Notes: generated by a model from the sequence alone, not told the origin. A DNA stretch of 16,740 bases from Chloroflexota bacterium (GCA_024278725.1 JAJRSQ010000459.1:1-16740), one strand, 5' to 3'. Shown: positions 7,923 to 15,699, counted from the first letter of the stretch. Program-made: numbers and translations.

Positions 7923-8955
7923 TTTTCAGTACCTCAACAATTGTGCCGGCGACAGTTGGCAAGGGGACAACTTTATCGGCGAGACCGGCTTCCACCACAC
8001 TGCGCGGCATGCCATAAACCACGCTGGTGGATTCATCTTCCGCCACAATTCGCCCGCCATTTTGTTTGATGAGCCGCGCGCCATCCGTCCCATCCGAGCC
8101 CATCCCGGTGAGGACTACCCCCAGCACCGATTTGCCGAAATTCCGGGCGGCTGTTTCCATGGTGATGTCCACCGCCGGGCGCACGTGATTCCGGCGCGGG
8201 TCTTTGGTCAATTTCACCCGTTTGTTGCTCGTGATTTCCATATGAAAATCTCCCGGCGCGAGCAACGCCAAACCGCGCGCGAGCCGGTCGCCGTCGGCGG
8301 CTTCCTGCACCGTCAAAGGCGAAAGGTCGTTCAGCCGTTGCGCGAGTGATTTGGTGAACCCCGCAGGCATATGCTGAACAATCAGCACGGCGGCGGGCAA
8401 ATCTGCGGGCAGATGCGCCATCACTTCCTGCAACGCTTTGGGTCCGCCGGTGGAAGCGCCAATCACCAGCAACGGGTCTCCAACGGAGAAGGGGCTCATC
8501 ACCGCATGACGGGAGGGCGGCGCAATTTCGGCGCGGGCGGGGGCGATTTTCCCGGCGTGAACCCCGGCGGCGGCTTTCACCTTCTGTATCAAAACCGACA
8601 TCACTTCCCGCGTTTCTTTGCTGCCCGCCGGTTTCTGCACAAAATCCACCGCGCCGTACATCAACGCTTTGATGGTGGTTCGCGCGCCCCGCGCGGTCAG
8701 CGAGCTGAGCATCACCACCGGCGTCGGGCAATCCACCATCAGCCGTTGAAGGGTGGAAAGCCCGTCGAGTTTCGGCATTTCCACATCCAACGTCACGACA
8801 TCCGGTTTGAGAGACGGGATTTTCTTCAGTGCCTCCAAGCCATTTTCAGCGCTGCCAACCACAATGATGTCGGGGTCGGCGCCCAAATGGCGGTTGATGG
8901 TATAGCGCATAAACGCGGAATCATCTACAATGAATACCCGAATTGGGTCTGCCAT
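7909..8955 (-). CDS. cheB: Chemotaxis methylesterase/glutamine deamidase CheB
   Basis: 348 residues, full length. An N-terminal receiver has D11-D12, phospho-acceptor D57, S84-S85 and K108. A linker (about 130-158) leads to the esterase domain with the catalytic triad S168 (GASTGG), H195 (VQHMP) and D288 (TGMGSDG). It removes methyl groups from receptor glutamates and may deamidate glutamines when phosphorylated by CheA. It starts four bases after the stop of cheY and its own end overlaps cheR by 14 bases. The likely ribosome binding site AGGG overlaps the cheY stop, so translation is probably coupled. Confidence 0.97.
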   Translation of the reverse strand: MADPIRVFIVDDSAFMRYTINRHLGADPDIIVVGSAENGLEALKKIPSLKPDVVTLDVEMPKLDGLSTLQRLMVDCPTPVVMLSSLTARGARTTIKALMYGAVDFVQKPAGSKETREVMSVLIQKVKAAAGVHAGKIAPARAEIAPPSRHAVMSPFSVGDPLLVIGASTGGPKALQEVMAHLPADLPAAVLIVQHMPAGFTKSLAQRLNDLSPLTVQEAADGDRLARGLALLAPGDFHMEITSNKRVKLTKDPRRNHVRPAVDITMETAARNFGKSVLGVVLTGMGSDGTDGARLIKQNGGRIVAEDESTSVVYGMPRSVVEAGLADKVVPLPTVAGTIVEVLKNGRA

Positions 8956-8959
8956 AAGA

Positions 8960-9316
8960 TTACCCTAAAACTTTTTTCAATGCCATCATCACCCGGTCGG
9001 GGTCAAATGGTTTGACGACATAATCGCGCGCGCCGGATTGCACCGCCTGCACAACCATTGATTCTTGCCCCAACGCGGTGAGCATGATGACCTTCGCCTG
9101 CGGGTCAAAACCACGAATTTCAATCAACGCTTCCAGCCCGGTCTTTTGCGGCATCGTAATGTCCATCAACACCGCATCCGGATGGCTGGCTTTATACACT
9201 TGGATGGCTTCCTCGCCATTTTCGGCTTCCACCACTTCGTATCCGTGCCCGGTGAGCAGTTTTGACAATCGAACACGCATAAATTTCGCATCATCCACTA
9301 CCATTATTTTGGTCAT
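8960..9316 (-). CDS. cheY: CheY-type single-domain response regulator, second copy
   Basis: 118 residues, one receiver domain. All key residues are present: D8-D9, phospho-acceptor D52, T80 and K102. It is the likely diffusible output of the operon's CheA, acting on a motor that is not encoded here. A GTG 12 bases further upstream is in frame, but it forms part of the GGAGGAA ribosome binding site (9320-9326), so the ATG at 9316 is the start. It lies between cheD and cheB. It is closer to the CheY consensus than the copy upstream of cheA, as shown by its KPF motif and Thr80. Confidence 0.95.
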   Translation of the reverse strand: MTKIMVVDDAKFMRVRLSKLLTGHGYEVVEAENGEEAIQVYKASHPDAVLMDITMPQKTGLEALIEIRGFDPQAKVIMLTALGQESMVVQAVQSGARDYVVKPFDPDRVMMALKKVLG

Positions 9317-9363
9317 ACGTTCCTCCACTGAAATCTATTGAACGATACCGGTTCTCTCATTTG

Positions 9364-9885
9364 CTAAAGCGGACGTTCCTTTTGTCCCATTGACCGAATG
9401 GTCATTTCACCACTGGAAACATACAATTTGGCGGTGCGTCCGGCATTGCCGCCCGTGTCGGCGGCTTTAATGGTAAAACCGAGTTTTTTCAACACTTCCC
9501 GCGCCATTTCCACATTTCTTTCACCGATGTTCAACGTATTGCTGAAGCCCGGCGCATTGAGCATATGTGCGCCCCCGCAAATCCGTACAATTAAACGCTG
9601 CGGGGATGCGCCCAATTTTTTCACTTCATCCAGCAACATCGTCACCCCCGGATCCACAAACTTCGAGGGATTGTCTGGTGCGCGTCCTTTTCCCGAAGCT
9701 ATCGGTAACAGGGCGTGCAACATGCCCGCCACTTTTGCTTGCGGGTCGTAAAAACTTACCGCCACACACGACCCCAATCCATACGCCACCAATACATCCG
9801 CAGCCGATTTACTCACTACAATCTGTCCAATTGATACAGAACGAACATTATTTGCCACTGTTGTCCCCTTCTTTGTCACCGGCAT
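9364..9885 (-). CDS. cheD: Chemoreceptor glutamine deamidase CheD
   Basis: 173 residues from the ATG at 9885. CheD deamidates glutamines of chemoreceptors and binds CheC. The catalytic Cys40 in YGLGSC and His57 in MLHALLP are present, together with the conserved GxVDPG-like FVDPG and the CGGAHM and IGERN segments. An in-frame TTG at 9948 would add 21 residues but would overlap cheC by 58 bases. The ATG five bases after the cheC stop gives the usual family length, although no good ribosome binding site precedes it, which suggests coupling to cheC. The cheC-cheD order fits the known CheC:CheD heterodimer of Bacillus subtilis and Thermotoga maritima. Confidence 0.95.
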   Translation of the reverse strand: MPVTKKGTTVANNVRSVSIGQIVVSKSAADVLVAYGLGSCVAVSFYDPQAKVAGMLHALLPIASGKGRAPDNPSKFVDPGVTMLLDEVKKLGASPQRLIVRICGGAHMLNAPGFSNTLNIGERNVEMAREVLKKLGFTIKAADTGGNAGRTAKLYVSSGEMTIRSMGQKERPL

Positions 9886-9890
9886 TGCGT

Positions 9891-10520
9891 TTAATGGCTT
9901 GAGCGCACAAATTCCAAGATATTCGCTTCGGGATTGGGCAATATCCAAAAGTCGGCTTGAATCACCCGGTCGGCATCTTTAAACGTGGTGTCGAAAATAA
10001 TCAGGTCATCGGTGGCGAATTGCATGGAATTCGCCGCAACCGCCGTCAAAATGGACGCCGCCATATCAATGATGACCGCCGGCGGGGACGGTACGATGGA
10101 ATGTTTTGTTCTGTCGGACAGTACGTTTAAGAATGATGCCACGCTCAAATTGCCGATTTCAGACATCGCCGATTGCGCCAGCTCATCCATTTCCGTGGTT
10201 GTGCCCACCGGCTCGCCCATCATCATATCAATCAAATAGAAAGCGTCTTCCAATCCGAAAATCAGCAATGCTTGCCCTCGCACATCCCCTTCGATGAGCA
10301 GATAGACCCCAACGGTTTCCGCTTCCGGTGAATCCGTGCCGAAGTCCATCAATTCGTTCAAGGGCACAGTGCGCAGGCTCGGCGCTTCAATGACAATTTC
10401 ACGTCCCGTCATCATCGAGAGATTATCGGCAACATTTTTCATTGCCTCTCGCAAAATGTCGTCGATGGCATCATTCGCCAGCAGTTCAAGCCAAGAGTGG
10501 GTCTCTTTCCGGTCGCTCAT
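9891..10520 (-). CDS. cheC: CheC-type CheY-P phosphatase and CheD regulator
   Basis: 209 residues. One clear phosphatase site: S117-x3-E121-x2-N124, then P147, matching the CheC spacing [D/S]-x3-E-x2-N-x22-P. The corresponding N-terminal helix (about 20-35) has D21 and E25 but Lys where Asn is expected, so the first site looks lost. CheC hydrolyses CheY-P and binds CheD, linking output level to receptor modification. The start overlaps the cheA stop in an ATGA (10517-10520) and cheD follows five bases later, so expression is tightly coupled. The chain is otherwise collinear with CheC and has no membrane segment. Confidence 0.92.
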   Translation of the reverse strand: MSDRKETHSWLELLANDAIDDILREAMKNVADNLSMMTGREIVIEAPSLRTVPLNELMDFGTDSPEAETVGVYLLIEGDVRGQALLIFGLEDAFYLIDMMMGEPVGTTTEMDELAQSAMSEIGNLSVASFLNVLSDRTKHSIVPSPPAVIIDMAASILTAVAANSMQFATDDLIIFDTTFKDADRVIQADFWILPNPEANILEFVRSSH

Positions 10521-12652
10521 ACAGTTGCTCCCTGTCGGCGAGCTTGCATCGCCGCACCAATTAATCCGGGAATATCAATAATCAACGCGATACTGCCGTC
10601 ACCTAAAATCGTACCGCCGGAAATGCCGGGTAATTCCCCCATAATGGGATTTAAAGATTTCACCACAATATCTTGTTTGCCCAAAATTTTATCCACCACC
10701 AGCCCGGCGCGCTGTTTCCCCCAGGCAACGGTCACGATAGCTGTTTTGTCGCCATCGGTTTTGTGCGCGCCATTCATTCGCGGGTGGATGAAAAATTCGC
10801 GCAGGTCAATCAGGGGCAAAACCGAATCCCGCCAGTGGATGACCTGACTCCCTTTGACGGAAGTGACGGAAACATCGGCGTAATAGAGCGATTCGATGAT
10901 GGTGGACAAAGGGATGGCGTAAGCGATATTGTGCATTGAAACGAGCATCGTCTGCACAATTGCCAGCGTCAACGGCAGGGTGATGCGGAAGGTTGTCCCC
11001 ACGCCCACTTTGCTGGTCACAATCACCGAGCCGCTGAGGCGCTCAATGTTCGCCCGAACCACATCCATGCCCACGCCGCGCCCGGAAATGTCGGTCACTT
11101 TTTCGGCAGTGGACAAATTGGGGCGGAAAATCAGGTCTACCGCCTCTTCATCGTCCAGTTGGGCGGCTTCATCTTTGGTGATTAACCCCCGGCGCACAGC
11201 GGCGGCTTTCACTTTTTCGGGGTCGATTCCGGCGCCATCATCTTTCACGGTGATGACAATGTGCCCCTCTTCATGCGTGGCGGTGAGCATGACCGTGCCG
11301 GTGGGATTCTTGCCCAACTTCTCCCGCACATCGGGCGGTTCAATACCGTGGTCAACGCTGTTGCGCAACAAATGAATGATGGGGTCGCCGATGAATTCAA
11401 TCAGCGAGCGGTCAAGTTCGGTGTCTTCCCCCTCAATCACCAGGGAAACTTGTTTTCCGGCGGCGCGGCTGACATCGCGCACCAAACGGGGCATTTTGTT
11501 GAAGGTATTGCCGATGGGCAGCATCCGCGCGTGCATCACTTCCTCTTGCAGTTGGTCTACCACCCTGCCCAAATGTCCGTTCATTTCCGTTAAATCGGTG
11601 ATGGGACCATCTTTGCCGTGCGCGTTGAGCAGTGCGCTTTCAATCTGCAACAGCCGGTTGCGGTCGGTCACAAGCTCGCCGACGAGGTTCATCAGCGCGT
11701 CCAGCCGTTCCACGCCGATGCGCACGGTCTTTTCAATTGCCAAATCGGGATGAGACACCCCGCCCGATTTCGGCTTCACTTTTGGTTTTGCCTTTGGCTT
11801 CGCTTTCGGTTTGGGTTCCGACGCTTTTTCGGGTTCGGATGCCACCGGCGGGGTCGCCGCCACCCCTTCCGGCACAAACGGCTCCACGGCGTGCGTGTCA
11901 AGGTCAACAACATCCGCCAGCAACGCCGAGACGGCATCCTTTTCCTTTTCGGTTGCGACCACGAATTCAATTTTGAAATCGTGTTTTGCTTCCGCCAAAT
12001 CATCCATCGTCGGTTTTTGATGGATGATTTCACCCGCGTCCATCATCGCCATGGCTGCCTGCGCCAGCCGCGCGGCGGGCGCAAATCCGTCTTTTTTCAC
12101 GGTGGCGACGGCGGCGAACAGCTTCTTTCCGGCTTGCAATTGTTTCGCGGCTGCCGCCTGCGCCGCCTCAGACAGGATGACAGTGATGGATTGCGCGGTG
12201 CGGTTGCCGTTGGACTTCGCGGAGGAGGCGGAACTCGCGGCAATGGGCACGCCGGTGTCATCCAGAATGGCGCGCAATCCGGCAAGTTGCTCGGAAATGT
12301 CTATATCGCTCATTTCCTGATTGACAATTTCATCCCGGAATAATTGCAGCAGGTCTAATGTGGAAAGGAGCTGGTCGGAAATTTCCGGGTTGGAGATAAG
12401 TTTATCCTGACGCATGGCATCGAAGATGGTCTCCATGGTATGCGTGAGTTCCTGCATTTTGTGATGCCCCACCGTCCCCGCCAGCGCTTTGATGGTGTGC
12501 GCGGCGCGAAAGACACGGTTCACGGTATCGGGGTCGGTCACTTCTTCCAGCTCCAAAATACCGCTTTCCATCGCTTGCAGATGCTCGTTGACCTCATCGA
12601 GGAAGATGCCAAGTTCATCCGGTTCAATATCAAAAATCATTTGTGGCGTCAT
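10517..12652 (-). CDS. cheA: Chemotaxis histidine kinase CheA
   Basis: 711 residues, all five modules. HPt/P1: H52 in AHTIKALAG is the phosphorylation site. A P2-like segment (about 152-255) should bind CheY and CheB. A Lys-Pro-Ala repeat linker (277-295) precedes dimerisation P3 (about 306-390). Catalytic P4 has an N box HLLRNSVDHGIE (427-438), DDGAGI (471-476) and GRGVGMD (524-530). The CheW-like P5 runs from 560 to the end. It autophosphorylates from ATP under receptor control and passes phosphate to CheY and CheB. GAGG precedes the ATG by seven bases; the gene starts 14 bases after the upstream cheY stop and overlaps cheC. Residues needed for activity appear intact. Confidence 0.97.
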   Translation of the reverse strand: MTPQMIFDIEPDELGIFLDEVNEHLQAMESGILELEEVTDPDTVNRVFRAAHTIKALAGTVGHHKMQELTHTMETIFDAMRQDKLISNPEISDQLLSTLDLLQLFRDEIVNQEMSDIDISEQLAGLRAILDDTGVPIAASSASSAKSNGNRTAQSITVILSEAAQAAAAKQLQAGKKLFAAVATVKKDGFAPAARLAQAAMAMMDAGEIIHQKPTMDDLAEAKHDFKIEFVVATEKEKDAVSALLADVVDLDTHAVEPFVPEGVAATPPVASEPEKASEPKPKAKPKAKPKVKPKSGGVSHPDLAIEKTVRIGVERLDALMNLVGELVTDRNRLLQIESALLNAHGKDGPITDLTEMNGHLGRVVDQLQEEVMHARMLPIGNTFNKMPRLVRDVSRAAGKQVSLVIEGEDTELDRSLIEFIGDPIIHLLRNSVDHGIEPPDVREKLGKNPTGTVMLTATHEEGHIVITVKDDGAGIDPEKVKAAAVRRGLITKDEAAQLDDEEAVDLIFRPNLSTAEKVTDISGRGVGMDVVRANIERLSGSVIVTSKVGVGTTFRITLPLTLAIVQTMLVSMHNIAYAIPLSTIIESLYYADVSVTSVKGSQVIHWRDSVLPLIDLREFFIHPRMNGAHKTDGDKTAIVTVAWGKQRAGLVVDKILGKQDIVVKSLNPIMGELPGISGGTILGDGSIALIIDIPGLIGAAMQARRQGATV

Positions 12653-12666
12653 AATGAGTCCTCTTC

Positions 12667-13044
12667 TTAGCCTGATACCTGGTGTTTTAATGCGCTCTCA
12701 ATCCGCTGACGCAACGTGGCATGGTCAACCGGTTTGAGGAGGTAATCATGCACTTTCAATTCCAGCACATTGAGCACCTGTTCCGGCTGATTGACTGCGG
12801 AGAGAACCAGCACGGGGGTATTTTTTAACATGGGGTCGCCGCGCAAATATTTTAAGACCTGCGTGCCCGACATGTAAGGCATCATAATATCCAGAATAAT
12901 CAAATCGGGTCTGGTTTCGCGCGCCAAAGCGATGCCGGTGGGTCCGTCCTCCGCTTCCAGAACGGTGTACCCATCGAGTTCGAGAATTTGGCGCAATGTT
13001 TCGCGCATCAAAAGGCTATCTTCAATAATCAGAATGCTGGACAT
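12667..13044 (-). CDS. CheY-like response regulator, first copy
   Basis: 125 residues, a single receiver domain with E8-D9, phospho-acceptor D52, S82 in place of the usual Thr, and K104 in LLKPV. It has IMMPYMSG and, after the fourth strand, SAVNQPEQV, which differ from the second CheY of the operon. This points to another role, perhaps a phosphate sink or an output towards a different partner. It lies directly before cheA (14 bases) and about 105 bases after cheW. The ATG at 13044 follows GGAAAGG. A function in chemotaxis is inferred from position; the receiver fold is certain. Confidence 0.9.
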   Translation of the reverse strand: MSSILIIEDSLLMRETLRQILELDGYTVLEAEDGPTGIALARETRPDLIILDIMMPYMSGTQVLKYLRGDPMLKNTPVLVLSAVNQPEQVLNVLELKVHDYLLKPVDHATLRQRIESALKHQVSG

Positions 13045-13149
13045 GGCTTTACCTTTCCAACTGTGAGTCGGTACTAGAGTATTTATCGGCGGGAGCTATT
13101 TTTTCTAAAGGATAGTGAGCGTAAAATCTGCATAAACGTTTTCGCGCCG
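13045..13149. other. Gap between cheW and the first cheY
   Basis: About 105 bases, the largest gap inside the che block. No terminator-like hairpin is visible. A weak minus-strand -35/-10 pair (TTTAGA, 18 bases, TAAATA) is too poor to call a promoter. It could be the place where cheY-cheA expression is separated from the parA-cheW part, but the sequence does not prove this. Confidence 0.3.
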
Positions 13150-13830
13150 TTATTTTTCCACGGTCTCCGAGGCGACAAAGATTTTTTCAACATCCAGAAC
13201 GGTGATGAGCCGGTCCGGGAACTTGGCGATGCCGGAGATGTACGCGGCATCCAAGCCGGTGACAAACATGGAGGGTTGCTCGATGATGCGGTCGGGCAGA
13301 CGCAGCACTTCGGTGACGGAATCCACCACAATGCCAATCACCGAACTTCGGTGTTCCAGCACGATGATGCTGGTTTCTTTGCTGGCAGCCAACCGGGGCA
13401 TACCGAAACGGGTGCGCAAATCAATCACGGGGACGATGATGCCGCGCAGGTTGGTGACACCCTCCACGAATTCGTGGGCGTGGGGAACCAGCGTGATTTT
13501 CTTCGCTTTGATGATACTTTCGACGATGGAAATATCCACCCCGAAAAATTCGTCGCCGAGTCTAAAGACCACCAGTTGCGTTTCGTCGCCATCGAAATCA
13601 TCCACGTTCACCTGTTTTTTGGCGGGCTGAGTCACAGCAGCCGGTTCCGGTTGTTTTTCTTCCACGGGCGGCGCGGCGGGCGCGACGGTTTTCTCTGCCA
13701 CCGGCGCGGATGTCGGCGCGGGCGGCGGGGGCGTCGCTTCAACCGGCGGGGCGGCGTCGGGTTGTGGCGGCGGGGGCGATGAGAAAAGATTGCTCAGACC
13801 GACTTTCAATTTTTTCTGTTTGCTCATCAT
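13150..13830 (-). CDS. cheW: CheW-domain coupling protein with Pro-rich N-terminal extension
   Basis: 226 residues. The CheW domain covers about 83-222 and shows NLRGIIVPVIDLR (127-139), where R129 is the family's conserved Arg of the coupling interface. Before it lie a short basic segment with KVGLSNLF (9-16) and a Pro/Ala-rich stretch (18-70). Ordinary CheW is about 150-170 residues and lacks this. CheW links receptors to CheA in the array. The long Pro-rich arm and the ParA gene just upstream (19 bases) recall Vibrio ParP, whose C-terminal domain is CheW-like. It is the only CheW in the window, so it may couple the kinase and also anchor to ParA; this is not settled. GGAG is seven bases before the first of two ATG codons. 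Confidence 0.9.
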   Translation of the reverse strand: MMSKQKKLKVGLSNLFSSPPPPQPDAAPPVEATPPPPAPTSAPVAEKTVAPAAPPVEEKQPEPAAVTQPAKKQVNVDDFDGDETQLVVFRLGDEFFGVDISIVESIIKAKKITLVPHAHEFVEGVTNLRGIIVPVIDLRTRFGMPRLAASKETSIIVLEHRSSVIGIVVDSVTEVLRLPDRIIEQPSMFVTGLDAAYISGIAKFPDRLITVLDVEKIFVASETVEK

Positions 13831-13849
13831 ATGATTTCTCCACTAAACT

Positions 13850-14629
13850 TTAGTCAACTAACAGCGTTTGAACTTCCTGCGCCAACCGGCGATATTGTGT
13901 TGCGGCGCGAGTGCGCGGGGCATACACCAGCACCGGCTCCCCTGTTGCGGGGCTTTCCCGCAGACGGGTATCCACGCCGATGACGGTTTCAAAAATCGCC
14001 GTCGCAAAATGGGTTTGCAATTGTTCCAGCACGGTGCGGCAGATATTATTTCGGCGGTCGTACAGGGTCGCCAGCAAATGATATTTCAATCCGGGATTCG
14101 TCCGCTTTTGCACTTCCGAGACAATGTCCAACAGGCGGCTCAAGCCGCGAGCGGCGTAATATTCACACTGCACGGGAACCAGCACCATTTGCGCGGCAGT
14201 GAGCGCCATCAGCGTGATTGCCCCCAATGAGGGCGGGCAATCGAGCAGGATATAATCGTAGGTGGTTTGCCATTGCGACAGAATCTTATCCAGCAGGTAT
14301 TCATAGCCCGGTTCATCATATAGATAGCGTTCCAGCGCGGCGAGACGCAAATCGGCGGGCAGAATGTCCAGCCCGTCCATACCGGTGGGGAAGATGGCAT
14401 TCGCCTGCGCTTCCGCCGCTTCTCCGTCGCCGGGGTTGAACAGGTCAACCACCGACCAGGGGAGTTCATGGTCATCCAGCCCGGCGGCAAGCGTCAGGTT
14501 CGCCTGCGAGTCCAAATCAACAATCAGCACGCGCTGCTGCATTTCCGCCAGCCCCGCCCCCAATGACATGCACGTGGTGGTTTTGGCGACTCCCCCTTTT
14601 TGGTTGCTGATTGCCAGAATTTTCGACAT
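13850..14629 (-). CDS. ParA/MinD-type ATPase, probably for positioning the chemotaxis array
   Basis: 259 residues. Deviant Walker A KGGVAKTT with signature K11 and K16 (Ala at the position usually Gly), Walker A' D40 (VDLDSQAN) and Walker B D130 (ILLDCPP). These ATPases form dimers on DNA or with a partner and distribute cargo in the cell. There is no ParB gene and no centromere-like repeat array nearby, and the gene sits inside a che operon just before a Pro-rich CheW. A role in placing signalling arrays, as for Vibrio ParC and Rhodobacter PpfA, is therefore likelier than plasmid or chromosome partition. The ATG at 14629 is preceded by GGAGGGAG at six bases; longer in-frame extensions overlap the previous gene. 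Confidence 0.88.
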   Translation of the reverse strand: MSKILAISNQKGGVAKTTTCMSLGAGLAEMQQRVLIVDLDSQANLTLAAGLDDHELPWSVVDLFNPGDGEAAEAQANAIFPTGMDGLDILPADLRLAALERYLYDEPGYEYLLDKILSQWQTTYDYILLDCPPSLGAITLMALTAAQMVLVPVQCEYYAARGLSRLLDIVSEVQKRTNPGLKYHLLATLYDRRNNICRTVLEQLQTHFATAIFETVIGVDTRLRESPATGEPVLVYAPRTRAATQYRRLAQEVQTLLVD

Positions 14630-14635
14630 TGCGCG

Positions 14636-14643
14636 CTCCCTCC
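14636..14643 (-). promoter_or_regulatory. Ribosome binding site deciding the parA start
   Basis: GGAGGGAG on the minus strand, six bases before the ATG at 14629. It fixes the start 25 codons downstream of the longest possible reading frame, whose extra part would overlap the HDOD gene. Confidence 0.7.
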
Positions 14644-14651
14644 GGTTGCGG

Positions 14652-15521
14652 CTACCGCGCGGACGCCGGTGCGAATGACGATTGCGCATCCTGCACGGCG
14701 GCAACTTCCACCTGCATCATTTCCTCAAAATCCTCCGCCGAAAGCTCGAAGTGCGCCACGGCATCTTCGCTCACGGCGTATGCCAACCCATCGCTCCCCA
14801 AACCGATGCCCGCCATCAATGCGGCGGCATCCGCCAGATGCACCCATTCGGTGACGGGGGGGTCAACCGTTGCCAATGTGGGTTCGTGATGGTAGCGGAT
14901 GGCTTCAACCAGCACGGCGGGCAACTGCCACTCTTCGGCGATGCGCCCGCCCAATTGAGCATGATCCATGCCGGTGAGCCAGCGTTCCAAATCAATGAAC
15001 GATGCGCCCTGCTGTTGCAGCCGCACCCATTCATCCTGCCACGTTTTTTCATACGAAAGGAGTTCATCCAGCACCAGTTTGCCAATATCGTGCAGCAACC
15101 CGGCGATGAAGACTTGGTCGGCGCGGCGATATTTGAAGAGACGCGCCAGCCATTTCGCGCCCGCTGCCACCGCGATGGAGTGATTCCACAGCGCGCTGCG
15201 TTCCATGCCGTACCCGGGCATCTTTCGGTTCAACATTTCGCTCACAGAGACGGTGAGTAGCAAATCGCGCACTTCCACCGTTCCCAGCGCCAAAATCGCT
15301 TTGTCAATGGTGGAAACTTTGTAGCGCAACCCGTAAAACGGACTGTTCGCCCACTGCAAAATCCGCGCCGACAAGGTTTGGTCAAGCCCGATGACATCCG
15401 CCAGCGCCCTGACTTTATAATCGGGGTCATCCAATATTTGCAGAGCTTGCAGTGTGGTTTGCGGCAAACTGGGAAGCTTTTGCGTGTATTTAAAAATTAC
15501 GTCAAATGAAATTTTCGGCAT
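14652..15521 (-). CDS. HDOD domain signalling protein
   Basis: 289 residues from the ATG at 15521 (a TTG four codons upstream is also in frame but has no room for a ribosome binding site). The HDOD fold is recognised by LPSLPQTTLQALQIL near the start, DQTLSARILQWANSPFYG (47-64), the LALGTVEVRDLLL helix, LWNHSIAVA (111-119) and the HD-like AGLLHDIGKLVLDELL (140-155) with H144-D145. HDOD proteins often occur next to two-component and chemotaxis genes; their biochemical activity is not well established, and most lack the full metal site of true HD phosphodiesterases. A short C-terminal tail rich in Glu, Ala and Ser follows. It precedes parA by 22 bases, so it is probably co-transcribed. A small insertion lies immediately upstream. 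Confidence 0.88.
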   Translation of the reverse strand: MPKISFDVIFKYTQKLPSLPQTTLQALQILDDPDYKVRALADVIGLDQTLSARILQWANSPFYGLRYKVSTIDKAILALGTVEVRDLLLTVSVSEMLNRKMPGYGMERSALWNHSIAVAAGAKWLARLFKYRRADQVFIAGLLHDIGKLVLDELLSYEKTWQDEWVRLQQQGASFIDLERWLTGMDHAQLGGRIAEEWQLPAVLVEAIRYHHEPTLATVDPPVTEWVHLADAAALMAGIGLGSDGLAYAVSEDAVAHFELSAEDFEEMMQVEVAAVQDAQSSFAPASAR

Positions 15522-15541
15522 AATTCTCGCCAACCTTTTTT

Positions 15542-15549
15542 TCAGATTT
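15542..15549. repeat. Target site duplication, left copy
   Basis: TCAGATTT, repeated exactly at 15692-15699, directly flanking the inverted ends of the small insertion. Eight-base duplications are made by several transposase families. Confidence 0.75.
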
Positions 15550-15691
15550 GTATCTATACAGGGGTGTCATTGCGAAGCCCGTAGGGCTGAAGCAATCCCC
15601 ACTATTCAAACACGGAGATTGCACCCTTTGGGCATTTTCAACTTCGCTACGCTCGCAATGACATCTGTTTCCCCGGTAGCTGTATAGATAC
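15550..15691. mobile_element. 142-bp MITE-like non-autonomous insertion
   Basis: Perfect 11-bp terminal inverted repeats: GTATCTATACA at 15550-15560 and TGTATAGATAC at 15681-15691. They are bounded by 8-bp direct repeats TCAGATTT. Inside is a second perfect inverted pair, TGTCATTGCGA (15565-15575) and TCGCAATGACA (15653-15663), with small hairpins such as AGCCC-GTA-GGGCT and CCC-TTT-GGG. The inner TGTCATTGCGA...GAAGCAATC pattern is like a dispersed palindromic repeat found between genes in many bacteria. No transposase is coded, so it must move in trans. It sits directly after the stop of the response regulator gene and before the HDOD gene, filling nearly the whole gap. Its hairpins could affect read-through; no convincing promoter was found in it. 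Confidence 0.8.
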
Positions 15692-15699
15692 TCAGATTT
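15692..15699. repeat. Target site duplication, right copy
   Basis: TCAGATTT, identical to 15542-15549. Its last base is the final base of the response regulator's stop codon (TAA on the minus strand), so the element landed exactly at the gene end without breaking it. Confidence 0.75.

Noticed and set aside
7278..8069. Plus-strand frame of 263 codons
   Set aside because: Antisense to cheR and cheB, whose catalytic motifs are intact in the minus frame; no recognisable domain.
9886..9948. Longer cheD start (TTG at 9948)
   Set aside because: It would overlap cheC by 58 bases and add residues not typical of CheD; the ATG at 9885 gives normal length.
11618..12343. Plus-strand frame of 241 codons
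   Set aside because: Antisense to cheA; Arg/Phe/Gly-rich shadow.
13850..14629. ParA as part of a plasmid or chromosome partition locus
   Set aside because: No parB, no parS-like palindromes and no replication gene are seen; the gene is inside a chemotaxis operon.
15522..15533. TTG start for the HDOD gene
   Set aside because: The AGG upstream would touch the TTG directly; the ATG at 15521 has a better placed GAG.
15550..15691. CRISPR array or riboswitch in the palindromic gap
   Set aside because: There are only inverted pairs and one target duplication, with no evenly spaced direct repeats and no known aptamer pattern.
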